Below, piece by piece: positions 34,781-42,671 of a stretch of 64,000 nt of DNA. This DNA comes from Oscillatoriaceae cyanobacterium Prado104. Its GTDB lineage: Bacteria > Cyanobacteriota > Cyanobacteriia > Cyanobacteriales > Microcoleaceae. The notes below the pieces were generated by a model that was not told the origin of the DNA, searched no databases, and was given only the letters and a program-made list of their open reading frames with translations. The stretch spans positions 110,111-174,110 of the forward strand of contig JALOON010000018.1 in the NCBI GenBank assembly GCA_025454405.1, read 5' to 3'. The position numbers and the translations under genes are program-made. Within the stretch, counting starts at the first letter, position 1. Each line of letters begins with the position of its first letter.

Positions 34781-36284
34781 AAAAGCAGCTATATATTTTT
34801 TCTGGGTGTTCGTGTAAAGATGGCGTAAAGGTGAGGTTATGGACTTGAAAGGTGGGGGTAATCTCTGCTGCCAGACTTGCGATCTTATCTTTATTATCAT
34901 TCTCCAAAACAATTCTAGCATGAAGGCGAGGCAAGAGCGCTTGCCACTGAATTTCATTCAAATGTCCGAGCGCTATAATGTCAGGTGCGTCGGAAACATC
35001 TAAATCTTCTTCCATCAAGAGATTCATGGCAATGCTAGATAAAGCTAAATTCGCCTCTTCGTCAGGAATGTTAGTGGTGTCCACAAGTAAAGTCATTTTA
35101 CTTTTGTCTGGGTGAGTTGCGATCTCCCTAACCACTTTTACCAACTCTAAGCCCAAAAACTCTTCTAATTTAGACCAATCCGGGAAAATAATTAAATTAA
35201 TATCTTTTAAATTCAAACGAAAGAGAGTAGCTTCAATCAAGGCAGAACTAACTGTTTTTGCCATGTTTGACCACGAAAAATTTTTCGCTTGTTCCAGCCC
35301 AGCAGCAATCAATGAGTTGCGAACTTTTGGTTTTTGCACGTCGCAAAGTGCATCTGCTAGCGCATCAATATCATCATCATTCACATATAGTGCTGCTTCT
35401 CCTGCAACTTCAGGAAGAGAGGAATTAGGGCAAGTAATGACTGGGCAGGCACAAGCGATCGCCTCTAACACAGGCATCCCAAAACCTTCATATTTCGATG
35501 GATAGATCAGTGCGACAGCACCAGAATAGGCTACTCTCAATTCCTCATCGCTTAGTTGCAGCATATGCACCGTACTCCCCGATGTACAAGATCTAAATTC
35601 AGGGTCTAATAATATGCCACTTCCCGTACAAACAATTTCAAATCCTTGTCTGCTGTAAATTTTAGCAAAAGCTTGGAAGAACAAATTTGCATTTTTATAG
35701 CCACTTCCTGCACCGACCAAAAGAAAGTAAGGCTTGGAGATACCGTACTTGGTTCTGAAATAATTAACTTCCTCTAGACTAGCAGGTGAGAAATTATTTG
35801 CAACTCCGCAATGAGCTACAGTTACTAAATTAGAAGGAATTTGCGGAAAGAATTTGACTAGATCGCAAGCTGTATTTTCGGAAATTGAAATATAGGCAGA
35901 TGCGTGACGAATTCCCCGATGTTTTTCTTGCCACATAGGTTCATCAAAATTGGCACCTAAAACTTCTGGAATCATATCATACGCCATGAACACAGAGGGC
36001 GTTGAGAGGGGTGTTGTGTAGTAAGTAGAGATAAACAAATCTGCTCCCTCTTCATCACACACTTGCTGTAGCATTCCGCGGTCTTCATCCGTGCGGCCGT
36101 AGTCATAAAACGGGATGGTGCGATATTTGATGCCGGGAATTTTTGGGGCGGTACCCGCACGATCGAAAACCACAATACATTCAGCGAAATCGCTAACAGC
36201 CCATTCTTCTAATAACGATCGCCAAACACGCGCTATCCCGGTGTTGTATAGCTGAAAAAATAAACCATCAATGACAATTATCAT
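34770..36284 (-). CDS. GT4 family glycosyltransferase with C-terminal FPDW module
   Basis: This 504-residue protein has a complete GT-B, GT4-type glycosyltransferase domain at residues 1-350: IDGLFFQLYNTGIARVWRSL, ISTYYTTPLSTPSVFMAYD, LLVGAGSGYKNANLFFQAF, and the donor-binding E-x7-E segment YEGFGMPVLEAIACACPVIT. Residues ~357-480 are the FPDW module (INLIIFPDWSKLEE). It uses an activated nucleotide sugar; the acceptor is unknown. The stop overlaps the start of paralog 2, placing both in one operon with the FkbM gene upstream (45-base gap). Confidence 0.9.
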   Translation of the reverse strand: MIIVIDGLFFQLYNTGIARVWRSLLEEWAVSDFAECIVVFDRAGTAPKIPGIKYRTIPFYDYGRTDEDRGMLQQVCDEEGADLFISTYYTTPLSTPSVFMAYDMIPEVLGANFDEPMWQEKHRGIRHASAYISISENTACDLVKFFPQIPSNLVTVAHCGVANNFSPASLEEVNYFRTKYGISKPYFLLVGAGSGYKNANLFFQAFAKIYSRQGFEIVCTGSGILLDPEFRSCTSGSTVHMLQLSDEELRVAYSGAVALIYPSKYEGFGMPVLEAIACACPVITCPNSSLPEVAGEAALYVNDDDIDALADALCDVQKPKVRNSLIAAGLEQAKNFSWSNMAKTVSSALIEATLFRLNLKDINLIIFPDWSKLEEFLGLELVKVVREIATHPDKSKMTLLVDTTNIPDEEANLALSSIAMNLLMEEDLDVSDAPDIIALGHLNEIQWQALLPRLHARIVLENDNKDKIASLAAEITPTFQVHNLTFTPSLHEHPEKIYSCFYEQ

Positions 36285-36329
36285 GCTTTTTGTGTGATGT
36301 CTGGCAATATAATAATAAAACGAGAGCGA

Positions 36330-38627
36330 TCATCCCAGAACAAAAGCTCCTGTTTCTAACTGAACAATTCGCTGCTTGCTAAAGTTCTCTAATTCACAGA
36401 CCAGAATATTTTTCGATCCAAGCTTGGCACTGTTCTGTTTATTGGAGTCATCCAAGACGATTTCCCTGTGGATGCGCGGTATCAAAGCTGCCCATTGAAC
36501 CTGACTGATGGTTTCTATTAGATGAAGTTCTGGTTCACCATCAACCTCTAAATTTTGTTCCATAAGAACGTTCATTGTTACACCAGCTAACACAAAGTTA
36601 GCATCTTCCTCAGAGATATTGCTGCGATATATTAGCAAAGTCATTCGGCTTCGATCGGGGTGAGCCAAAATCGCTCCTATGACTTTTTCCATATCCGAAT
36701 ACAGAGATTCTTCTGGTTTTTCCCAATCGGGAAAATAGATTAAGTTAATATCTTTTAGCTTTGAAAACAACAACAATAAACTATCTGCAATTAAGTCGGA
36801 AAAAATTGTGGCTCTTTCACAAACAGGTTGATTGTAAGTTAGGGCTGTAGGAGCCATATCTAGGTTTAAATCAAAGACTTCTGAAAGTTTATTGATCTCT
36901 ATTAAAGCCACAGCATTTGCACAAGGATAAGGGTAGTTGTATTCGACATTCAAAAGCTTTTCTTTTTGTTCCTGTATCCAGATTTCCCTAGGATTGCTGC
37001 TTGGCAGTTCCATATCTAAAATTCTCATAAAAACAGTTGAAATAGCGGCGTGAGGAATTTGATATTTAGTTGTTAAACTTTCTAAGTATTGTCGATCGAA
37101 CTGAATATACCATCCACCGTCAATTAACTTGCCAAAAGGTACTGTGATTAAAGCTTTACCTCCTACCGCTAACAACTCATATATTTTAGCGATCGCCTTT
37201 AACGGTGCTTCCAAGTCGCGAACTTTAATCTGTTCCCCATAAGCTCCTGAAGACGGTTCAATTCCTTGTCCTATGTGTTCGACAGTAGAAACTGAAACTA
37301 TAACATCGTACTTTTCCTCAGAGGAAATGTCCATAAAATCTACATTGTCTACACCTATAGCAACTTCAAATTTATCAACTATACGTCTCGGTCTAATTCC
37401 AATATATTCGCTTAAGGAGTTTTCATAGTGAGAAAGGGTATTGCCAATTTCCAGGATTTTATCTTTTTTTTCTAAAGTTGCCAGAAAATCCAAAGTAATT
37501 GGAATTTCAATGGCTCGCTCGCCAGTATTATTATACCCGATGCGGTTGTACGGAAGATGTTTTCCTTTATAAATAAAAGTAGGTTTCCAGTTTCTTGCCA
37601 GAGTTGTTTTTAAGTCGGTGATTATAGGCTCGGTAGTATTAAGAATGTATCCTTCATCAATATTTATGTATTCTAGAAGTCTCGCAACTATCGGTAGCGA
37701 TTCTAGCCCTTGTTTCCTAAGTTCGGGAATTTCACCCAGACTCTCAATGATATTATTGGCAAAGTTATAGTTTGCATTGCCACCATAATTTAATGTCAAA
37801 TACTCTAGAATTTCCAGAGCATAATCTGGAAATTCCATTACGTCAGCCAGACAAGCGAGTTTAAGAAGTTTTTCAGGTGTTTTTGAGCTGGGACTTGCAT
37901 CCGATCGCATCAAATCGCGAAAATAAAAAGCGTCTGACCAAATTAAAGGACCCGGATGGCTTTGTGATATGACTGGAACTTCGCGACGCCGATCTCGATA
38001 CATATTCCCAAAGTCAAACAGTGTAAGACCTTGGCTTCTGAGATAAATATCTACATCGCTAAATAATGGTTGACCTGCATAAATTTCGGTAAACTCAACT
38101 TCCGTTACTAATCCTAATAAACTCTTATTTAAGATCCCATCAGCTCCATGTAAAACATTTAGCTCTGCTCCCTGAACGTCTAAATGGAGAAAATCTATTT
38201 CTTGGATATCTTCAGCTTTACAAAAATTTTCTAACGTGGTAGTGGATAAATTTACTGTAGACTTTAGCTCGATCAGTTCTGAATTTCCAGAGAATCGCTT
38301 GATATACTCTTCACTCGGGGGATATAACGAACTGCATCCGGGATATTTAGTTACATAAAGTGTGGCTTTTCCCTCTGTATTGCTGAGAGCTAAGGGAATA
38401 TGTTTTTCCTTCCAGTTTACTTTTCTAGCTTCCAAGTCAGCATTAGCTCGATCGCAAGCTTCTAGATCTGCATCAAATCCATAAATAGTTAAGTTCGGAG
38501 CAAAAATATCCCAGTTTTGACTGGCATAATCATCCTGTTTTTCAATTTTGCGCGAACCAACAATAAATACTGTGATGTGAACTCTGTCTAATTTACCGCT
38601 TTTCTTTAAATTTGGGAGGAAAAACAT
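36330..38627 (-). CDS. FkbM methyltransferase fused to a second methyltransferase and FPDW module
   Basis: This is a 765-residue multi-domain protein. Residues ~40-240 are an FkbM-type O-methyltransferase (IYGFDADLEAC, IDFLHLDVQGAELNVLHGAD). A helical linker follows. Residues ~380-560 are a second Rossmann methyltransferase (KILEIGNTLSHYENSL, YDVIVSVSTVEHIGQG, GGKALITVPFGKL). Residues ~622-745 are the FPDW module (INLIYFPDWEKPEES). FkbM domains methylate sugar hydroxyls in glycan pathways. It is the first gene of the minus-strand operon that continues with the GT4 and glycosyltransferase-like genes. Confidence 0.85.
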   Translation of the reverse strand: MFFLPNLKKSGKLDRVHITVFIVGSRKIEKQDDYASQNWDIFAPNLTIYGFDADLEACDRANADLEARKVNWKEKHIPLALSNTEGKATLYVTKYPGCSSLYPPSEEYIKRFSGNSELIELKSTVNLSTTTLENFCKAEDIQEIDFLHLDVQGAELNVLHGADGILNKSLLGLVTEVEFTEIYAGQPLFSDVDIYLRSQGLTLFDFGNMYRDRRREVPVISQSHPGPLIWSDAFYFRDLMRSDASPSSKTPEKLLKLACLADVMEFPDYALEILEYLTLNYGGNANYNFANNIIESLGEIPELRKQGLESLPIVARLLEYINIDEGYILNTTEPIITDLKTTLARNWKPTFIYKGKHLPYNRIGYNNTGERAIEIPITLDFLATLEKKDKILEIGNTLSHYENSLSEYIGIRPRRIVDKFEVAIGVDNVDFMDISSEEKYDVIVSVSTVEHIGQGIEPSSGAYGEQIKVRDLEAPLKAIAKIYELLAVGGKALITVPFGKLIDGGWYIQFDRQYLESLTTKYQIPHAAISTVFMRILDMELPSSNPREIWIQEQKEKLLNVEYNYPYPCANAVALIEINKLSEVFDLNLDMAPTALTYNQPVCERATIFSDLIADSLLLLFSKLKDINLIYFPDWEKPEESLYSDMEKVIGAILAHPDRSRMTLLIYRSNISEEDANFVLAGVTMNVLMEQNLEVDGEPELHLIETISQVQWAALIPRIHREIVLDDSNKQNSAKLGSKNILVCELENFSKQRIVQLETGAFVLG

Positions 38628-38696
38628 AATAATTATTGGTATGTAAAAATGATTACTGTTCGATTTTATTTCGATTTACTCTTTACCGATCGCCCC

Positions 38697-39089
38697 TTAC
38701 TTCCCCTTCGCCTTTCCCAACAACTGCTTATAATTCGATCGCCCAGGATGCAGCTTCACCAACTTCTCCAAAGGCTCGATCGCTCCTACCTTATCATTCA
38801 TCTCCAACCGCACATTTGCCAACCCCTCCAAAGCCGTCTGATTCTCCGGTTCCCGCTGCAAAACCGTTTCGTATCCCCGTTCCTTTGCCACCAGCAAAGA
38901 TTCCTGAGAAACTGCCACAGGCTCCTGTTTTTGTCGGTGCTCGCTGCTCAAACCGCTGCCGAACAGATTCACAATCCCAAAAATCGCAGAACCACCAAAG
39001 GACACGATCGATACTAACGCAAAAACCTGCTTAATTCGATCGCCCCTACGAACCCGACGATCGCTAGATTTTTTCTGTGTACTTTCCAT
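38697..39089 (-). CDS. Small membrane-anchored TPR protein
   Basis: This 130-residue protein starts at ATG 39089 (MESTQKKSSD). A basic leader is followed by one membrane segment (VFALVSIVSFGGSAIFGIV), then two TPR-like helix pairs (AKERGYETVLQREPENQTAL and DKVGAIEPLEKLVKLHPG). The frame opens at 39380, but the extra N-terminal part translates a Uma2 remnant and is not believed. It is a common cyanobacterial protein type of unknown partner. Confidence 0.7.
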   Translation of the reverse strand: MESTQKKSSDRRVRRGDRIKQVFALVSIVSFGGSAIFGIVNLFGSGLSSEHRQKQEPVAVSQESLLVAKERGYETVLQREPENQTALEGLANVRLEMNDKVGAIEPLEKLVKLHPGRSNYKQLLGKAKGK

Positions 39090-39178
39090 TGCTAATCTTG
39101 GCCCTGCTGTTTTCCGGCACTCGCACTCGCACCTGTATCTAGAATGCCCAAGTTCGATCGAAAATCGATCGCCCCTCC

Positions 39179-39347
39179 CTAAAAAATTCGATCGCCCCTT
39201 AACCTTAGCGCAAGCGCGATCGCCCTTTCCAACTCCAAAGTCGCATCCGCGATCGAACTCATTGCGCACCGACGCGAGCAAATCGCAATCCAACTCAGGT
39301 ACTAATTTGCTGCGGTTTGGGCGATTGCAACCATCAACTGCCAAATA
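39179..39347 (-). pseudogene. Frameshifted Uma2 C-terminal remnant
   Basis: Read from 39347, YLAVDGCNRPNRSKLVPELD matches YKLGAGGYDRINRSELVPDL of the Uma2 gene at 41577. After a one-base shift, CAMSSIADATLELERAIA matches CVLMNSIGDAAVEFERAIG. It ends at a TAG (39181-39179). The rest of the gene is missing. It sits between the TPR gene and cassette gene B1. Confidence 0.75.
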
Positions 39348-39379
39348 CCAACTGCTTATTTTACTTGATTCTTTAGCCA

Positions 39380-39856
39380 TTATGTGGCAGTTTTCGATTC
39401 TATCTTAACAGTTCCAGATTGAGTTGTCAGGCATGCTTCGTAAGCTTTTTCATCTCCCTCAAACGAGTCTAAAGATGTTGGTAATCGATGAGCTTTTTTT
39501 GTCCAATTCTCGTCTAATGTTAGTGGTTTGTAGGCACAATAGCAAATGTAGATTGAATCAAATCCTCCTCCACAGGTTGAAGGAATATCGGAAATGAATT
39601 CATCCACTCGCACAACTTCCCAACCGCTATCTCGAAAATATTCTCTATTTTCTGGCATAGTTTCAGTTAGCCTGTATCCAGGCCCAGGTGCTGGTTTATT
39701 ACTAGAACAATAATACTCGGCGATCGTATCAATTAAAGAGGGAACTGAACCAGCATTAGCAACTCGGTAAAAAGACTCACCGATTTTTGTATCTGTTTCT
39801 TGCCGATACTTGGCAATTTCCCCCTTGTCTGCTTTGAACAAGATAAGTTTACGCAT
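39380..39856 (-). CDS. Cassette protein B (copy 1), unknown family
   Basis: This 158-residue protein shares with its copy at 42664 an initial hydrophobic strand (KLILFKA), SDWEVxRV-type and DIP motifs (here SGWEVVRVDEFISDIP), CYCAYKPL and SLDSFEGDEKAYEACL. I do not recognise a family. The ATG at 39856 overlaps the stop of gene A1 by eight bases (ATGCGTAA), an arrangement repeated exactly in copy 2. It remains intact although its partner A1 is interrupted by a transposon. Confidence 0.65.
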   Translation of the reverse strand: MRKLILFKADKGEIAKYRQETDTKIGESFYRVANAGSVPSLIDTIAEYYCSSNKPAPGPGYRLTETMPENREYFRDSGWEVVRVDEFISDIPSTCGGGFDSIYICYCAYKPLTLDENWTKKAHRLPTSLDSFEGDEKAYEACLTTQSGTVKIESKTAT

Positions 39857-40091
39857 CTTCATTTTCCTCCGTGAAATAATCGCCTTGCGTTAAATCCATG
39901 TACGAAAGTGGAAATTCGCAGTAGCCATCAAACACGCAATCGACAGGTAGAGTCTTCATGCCTGTTAGTTCCGCTTGCTTCAAGTCCCAACCGTACTTAT
40001 CAGCCATTTTTTGACCGAAAAACGAGCCGCAAGCCCCTGTTTTCAAACACGGGGATAAGGCGGTTAGCGACTGAAGTCGCCTGTAAATATT

Positions 40092-40152
40092 TTGACAATT
40101 ATTTAGTATTCCATGTTATCATAGTATTTGATACCGTCTAGCTTAGTATCAA
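40092..40152 (+). promoter_or_regulatory. Candidate promoter and inverted repeat before tnpB
   Basis: TTGACA at 40092 and TATCAT at 40117 form a -35/-10 pair with a long 19-base spacer. TTGATAC (40128-40134) and GTATCAA (40146-40152) make a perfect 7-bp inverted repeat ending one base before the tnpB ATG, where a ribosome-binding site should be. It could be an operator or an occluding hairpin. Confidence 0.35.
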
Positions 40153-40153
40153 A

Positions 40154-41353
40154 ATGTTTGTCTACGAATATAAGGTTAACCCCAAACCCATACAAGTATC
40201 TGCCATTAACGAGGCAATTCGGACGGCTCAGTTTGTCCGTAATAAAGTCCTACGCTTCTGGATGGATAATCGTGGTGTGGGTAAGACCGAGATGTTCAGA
40301 TACAATACTTTGCTGCGAAAAGAGTTTAAGTTCGTAGATGAGCTTAATTCTCATGCCTGTCAAACTGCTGTCGAGCGAGTTCTTAGAGCAGTAAATCGCT
40401 TTTACGATAACTGTAAGAAGCAGATTAAGGGCAAAAAGGGGTATCCAAAGTTCAAAAAGAACACTCGTTCGGTTGAATATAAAGTATCGGGCTGGAAGCT
40501 ATCAGAAAACAGAAAGCATATCACTTTTACAGATCGGAAAGGGATTGGCACTCTCAAGCTGATAGGTTCTAGAGACTTAAACTTTTATCAACTAGACCAA
40601 ATTAAGCGAGTTAGGATTTTACGTCGTGCTGATGGCTACTACGTGCAGTTCTCGGTACAGTTAGAGCCTAGAGATACGGTTGAGCCTCTAGTTCCAAGTC
40701 AAAGGGCTGTAGGAATTGATGTGGGAATCAAATATTTTCTAGCCGATTCGGCTGGAAATACAGTTTCCAATCCTCAGTTTTATCGACAGGGAGAAAAGAG
40801 TTTAAATCGACTCAATCGCTTAAAGTCCAAGAAATTCCGTCAAGGAAAACCTCAGTCCCATAATTATCTCAAAGCAAGAATTCGATATGCCCGCAAGCAT
40901 TTAAAAGTAAGTAGGCAGCGAGAAGAGTTTGTCAAGAGTGTGGCACTCCGCTATATCCAATCTACAGATTTGGTCGCCTATGAAGATTTGAATGTTAAGG
41001 GCATGGTTAAAAATCGACATCTAGCTAAGAGTATAAGTGATGCAGGATGGTCTACTTTTCGGCGTTGGCTAGAATATTTTGGCTATAAATACGGCAAAGT
41101 AACTGTTGCAGTTGCGCCACATAATACCAGTCAAAACTGTTCTAATTGCGGACAAAAAGTCCAAAAGTCTCTATCTACCAGAACCCATATTTGTCATTAT
41201 TGCGGGTTTGTTTGCGACCGAGATGTTAACGCTGGAATCAACATTTTGCAGAAGGGATTAAGTACCGTAGGGCATACGGAATCTTATAAGCTTGGGGAGT
41301 TCAATCCCCTGGTTTCGTTGGAGCAATCCTGCGAGATTAAGGTTGGACTGTGA
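40154..41353 (+). CDS. tnpB: TnpB, RNA-guided endonuclease of IS200/IS605-type elements
   Basis: This is an intact 399-residue TnpB. The RuvC residues are all present: Asp in VGIDVGIKYF (~190), Glu in VAYEDLNVKGM (~280) and Asp in CDRDVNAGINI (~355). The zinc finger CSNCG...CHYCG lies between the last two. The N-terminal half (FVRNKVLRFWMDN, KGYPKFKK) is the wedge/REC-like part. TnpB uses an RNA from the element right end to cut the empty donor site, promoting retention. The element is inserted in cassette gene A1. Confidence 0.95.
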   Translation: MFVYEYKVNPKPIQVSAINEAIRTAQFVRNKVLRFWMDNRGVGKTEMFRYNTLLRKEFKFVDELNSHACQTAVERVLRAVNRFYDNCKKQIKGKKGYPKFKKNTRSVEYKVSGWKLSENRKHITFTDRKGIGTLKLIGSRDLNFYQLDQIKRVRILRRADGYYVQFSVQLEPRDTVEPLVPSQRAVGIDVGIKYFLADSAGNTVSNPQFYRQGEKSLNRLNRLKSKKFRQGKPQSHNYLKARIRYARKHLKVSRQREEFVKSVALRYIQSTDLVAYEDLNVKGMVKNRHLAKSISDAGWSTFRRWLEYFGYKYGKVTVAVAPHNTSQNCSNCGQKVQKSLSTRTHICHYCGFVCDRDVNAGINILQKGLSTVGHTESYKLGEFNPLVSLEQSCEIKVGL

Positions 41354-41396
41354 GCCAAGAATCCCCCGCATTCTATGCGTGGGGAGTGTCAAAAGC
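41240..41396 (+). ncRNA. Predicted omega RNA (reRNA) of the tnpB element
   Basis: In TnpB systems the guide RNA derives from the 3' end of tnpB and the right end of the element, with the guide reading into the flank. Here the hairpin CTTGGGGAGTTCAATCCCC near 41290-41310 and the right-end hairpin at 41363-41386 fit that. The guide would begin at 41397 (CTCATCACTTACAGCG), which is the 5' part of gene A1. Ends are estimates. Confidence 0.4.
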
Positions 41397-41576
41397 CTCA
41401 TCACTTACAGCGCCGTGTCGTGTTTCATCCTTTTGGGCATCGTATCTCGGTTTTGGCATAATTAATAACAAGCGATCGCTACCCTAGTGTAAGCGATCGA
41501 GATACACCCCAGAAACCGGGTTTCTCTGTACCGAATGCGATCGCCCCTCCCCAAAAAATTCGATCGCCCCTTAACT

Positions 41577-42182
41577 TTAACTTTGCCCGATCGCCCGTTC
41601 AAACTCCACAGCCGCATCACCGATCGAATTCATCAAAACGCAGCGCGTTAGCAACTCGAAATCCAAATCGGGTACTAACTCGCTGCGGTTGATGCGATCG
41701 TAACCCCCAGCACCCAACTTGTACAAAGTAAACAGCCCATCTTCCCAAAACCACACCTCCCGCACTCCTAATGCCCGATAGCGAATTAACTTGCTTTTGC
41801 CACCAGAAGTAAACACGATTTCTACCGATATATCGGGAATAGACTTCAACTGTTCCAGGCAATAAGATTCATCAGCTTGCGCAGATACTTCTTCTCGTTC
41901 TTGAGTCATCGATCCTGTAGGAAAAAACTTAATTCCTTTCCTAATAAAGAAAGTTGTAATTAAATACCCGATAATAGATTTAAAAATTTCGTGTTCTGGG
42001 CTGGTTGACACAAGTTCTAAAGTTCCTTTATAGTAAAACAACCTGATACCGGGAGAGTCAGAAAACCCTGCTTGGATTGACTTAAATTGTTGCCAGCTAG
42101 TCCCGGAGCAAACTAAGCGCTGGTCTGTTAGTAATTCTTGCGTCTGCGTCACGGCGATCGATCCTCCTTTATCAGTTAGCAA
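41577..42182 (-). CDS. Uma2 family endonuclease-like protein (EVWFWED subtype)
   Basis: This 201-residue protein has SGTSWQQFKSIQAGFSDSPG, EHEIFKSIIGYL, AQADESYC, IPDISVEIVFTSGGKSKLIRY and GVREVWFWEDGLF. It is the same subtype as 22434, and a frameshifted relative of its C-terminus lies at 39179-39347, on the other side of the cassette/transposon block. The stretch downstream of both (AAAAAATTCGATCGCCCC) is also shared, so the remnant arose by duplication of this gene region. Confidence 0.88.
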   Translation of the reverse strand: MLTDKGGSIAVTQTQELLTDQRLVCSGTSWQQFKSIQAGFSDSPGIRLFYYKGTLELVSTSPEHEIFKSIIGYLITTFFIRKGIKFFPTGSMTQEREEVSAQADESYCLEQLKSIPDISVEIVFTSGGKSKLIRYRALGVREVWFWEDGLFTLYKLGAGGYDRINRSELVPDLDFELLTRCVLMNSIGDAAVEFERAIGQS

Positions 42183-42443
42183 GCGATAAATCTATTCTGA
42201 CAGATTTCTAGCAAATTCCGAACCAAAGCGATCGCCCCTCCCATTAAAAATTTTCCTTAAATCTCACACACATCAACTGGTATTTGTCAAGCGCATTCAA
42301 CCAATTGCCAGATGCAGAAGTGGGGCGATCGGGCAACAATGATACTATAATTCTCCAAAGACGCGCCCGGACGCAGTAAGGCAAATACCGTGTCCGGGCG
42401 ACTTCTCCAATGTTGTCAACCCAACACAAGGAGCAATACAATT

Positions 42444-42671
42444 ATGCCAAACAATCCAAAGTGGTTGCGTTACGATCCAGATGAAGATAAGTCTCGACAC
42501 GCAGCAGCCGACGAAGCTTGTTGCTATGAGATGCAAAGAAAGTACGGTTGGAAACTACTTGAAATTGAGGAAATTAATACCAACGGTCTAGAAGTCGATT
42601 GTGTTTTCCGAGGCAAAACAGAGTTTCCCAAATCATTCTACGACTCAGAAAGAGAGGACGACGATGCATAA
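42444..42671 (+). CDS. Cassette protein A (copy 2), unknown family
   Basis: This 75-residue protein contains PKWLRYDPDEDKSRHAAADE, a helix to KYGW, then LEVDCVFRGKTEFP and an acidic tail ending DDDA. A strong AAGGAG lies 10 bases before ATG 42444. Its stop overlaps the start of B2 by eight bases (ATGCATAA). The interrupted copy A1 confirms the same length and start. No known domain recognised. Small, acidic, coupled to a larger partner: it resembles a toxin-antitoxin or inhibitor pair in form, without direct evidence. Confidence 0.7.
   Translation: MPNNPKWLRYDPDEDKSRHAAADEACCYEMQRKYGWKLLEIEEINTNGLEVDCVFRGKTEFPKSFYDSEREDDDA

Larger units (their letters stand above)
40035..41396 (+). mobile_element. 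IS200/IS605-type element with tnpB only, 1,362 bp
   Basis: The ends are fixed by the interrupted host gene: the host sequence CGAGCCGCAAGC | CTCATCAC is restored by removing it, with AAGC common to both junctions (so 40031-41392 is equivalent). The left end has subterminal hairpins (CCCCTG..CAAACACGGGG and GCGACT-GA-AGTCGC); the right end has CCCCCGCATTCTATGCGTGGGG and finishes GTGTCAA, as in IS605 relatives. There is no target duplication and no tnpA, so it depends on a TnpA elsewhere. Confidence 0.85.
39849..41459 (-). pseudogene. Cassette gene A (copy 1), split by the tnpB element
   Basis: The 5' part (41459-41397) encodes MPKPRYDAQKDETRHGAVSD plus E, and the 3' part (40034-39849) continues ACGSFFGQKMADKYGWDLKQ to the stop. 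Removing 40035-41396 rejoins them in frame as an 82-residue protein that aligns along its length with the intact copy A2 (RYDPDEDKSRHAAADEAC, KYGW, VDCVF, EFP). The remaining 3' part can be read from an ATG inside the element, so a shortened protein may still be made and coupled to B1. Confidence 0.85.

Noticed and set aside
40035..41396. Autonomous IS605 element or Cas12-type locus
   Set aside because: No tnpA and no CRISPR repeats; protein length and motifs are those of TnpB.
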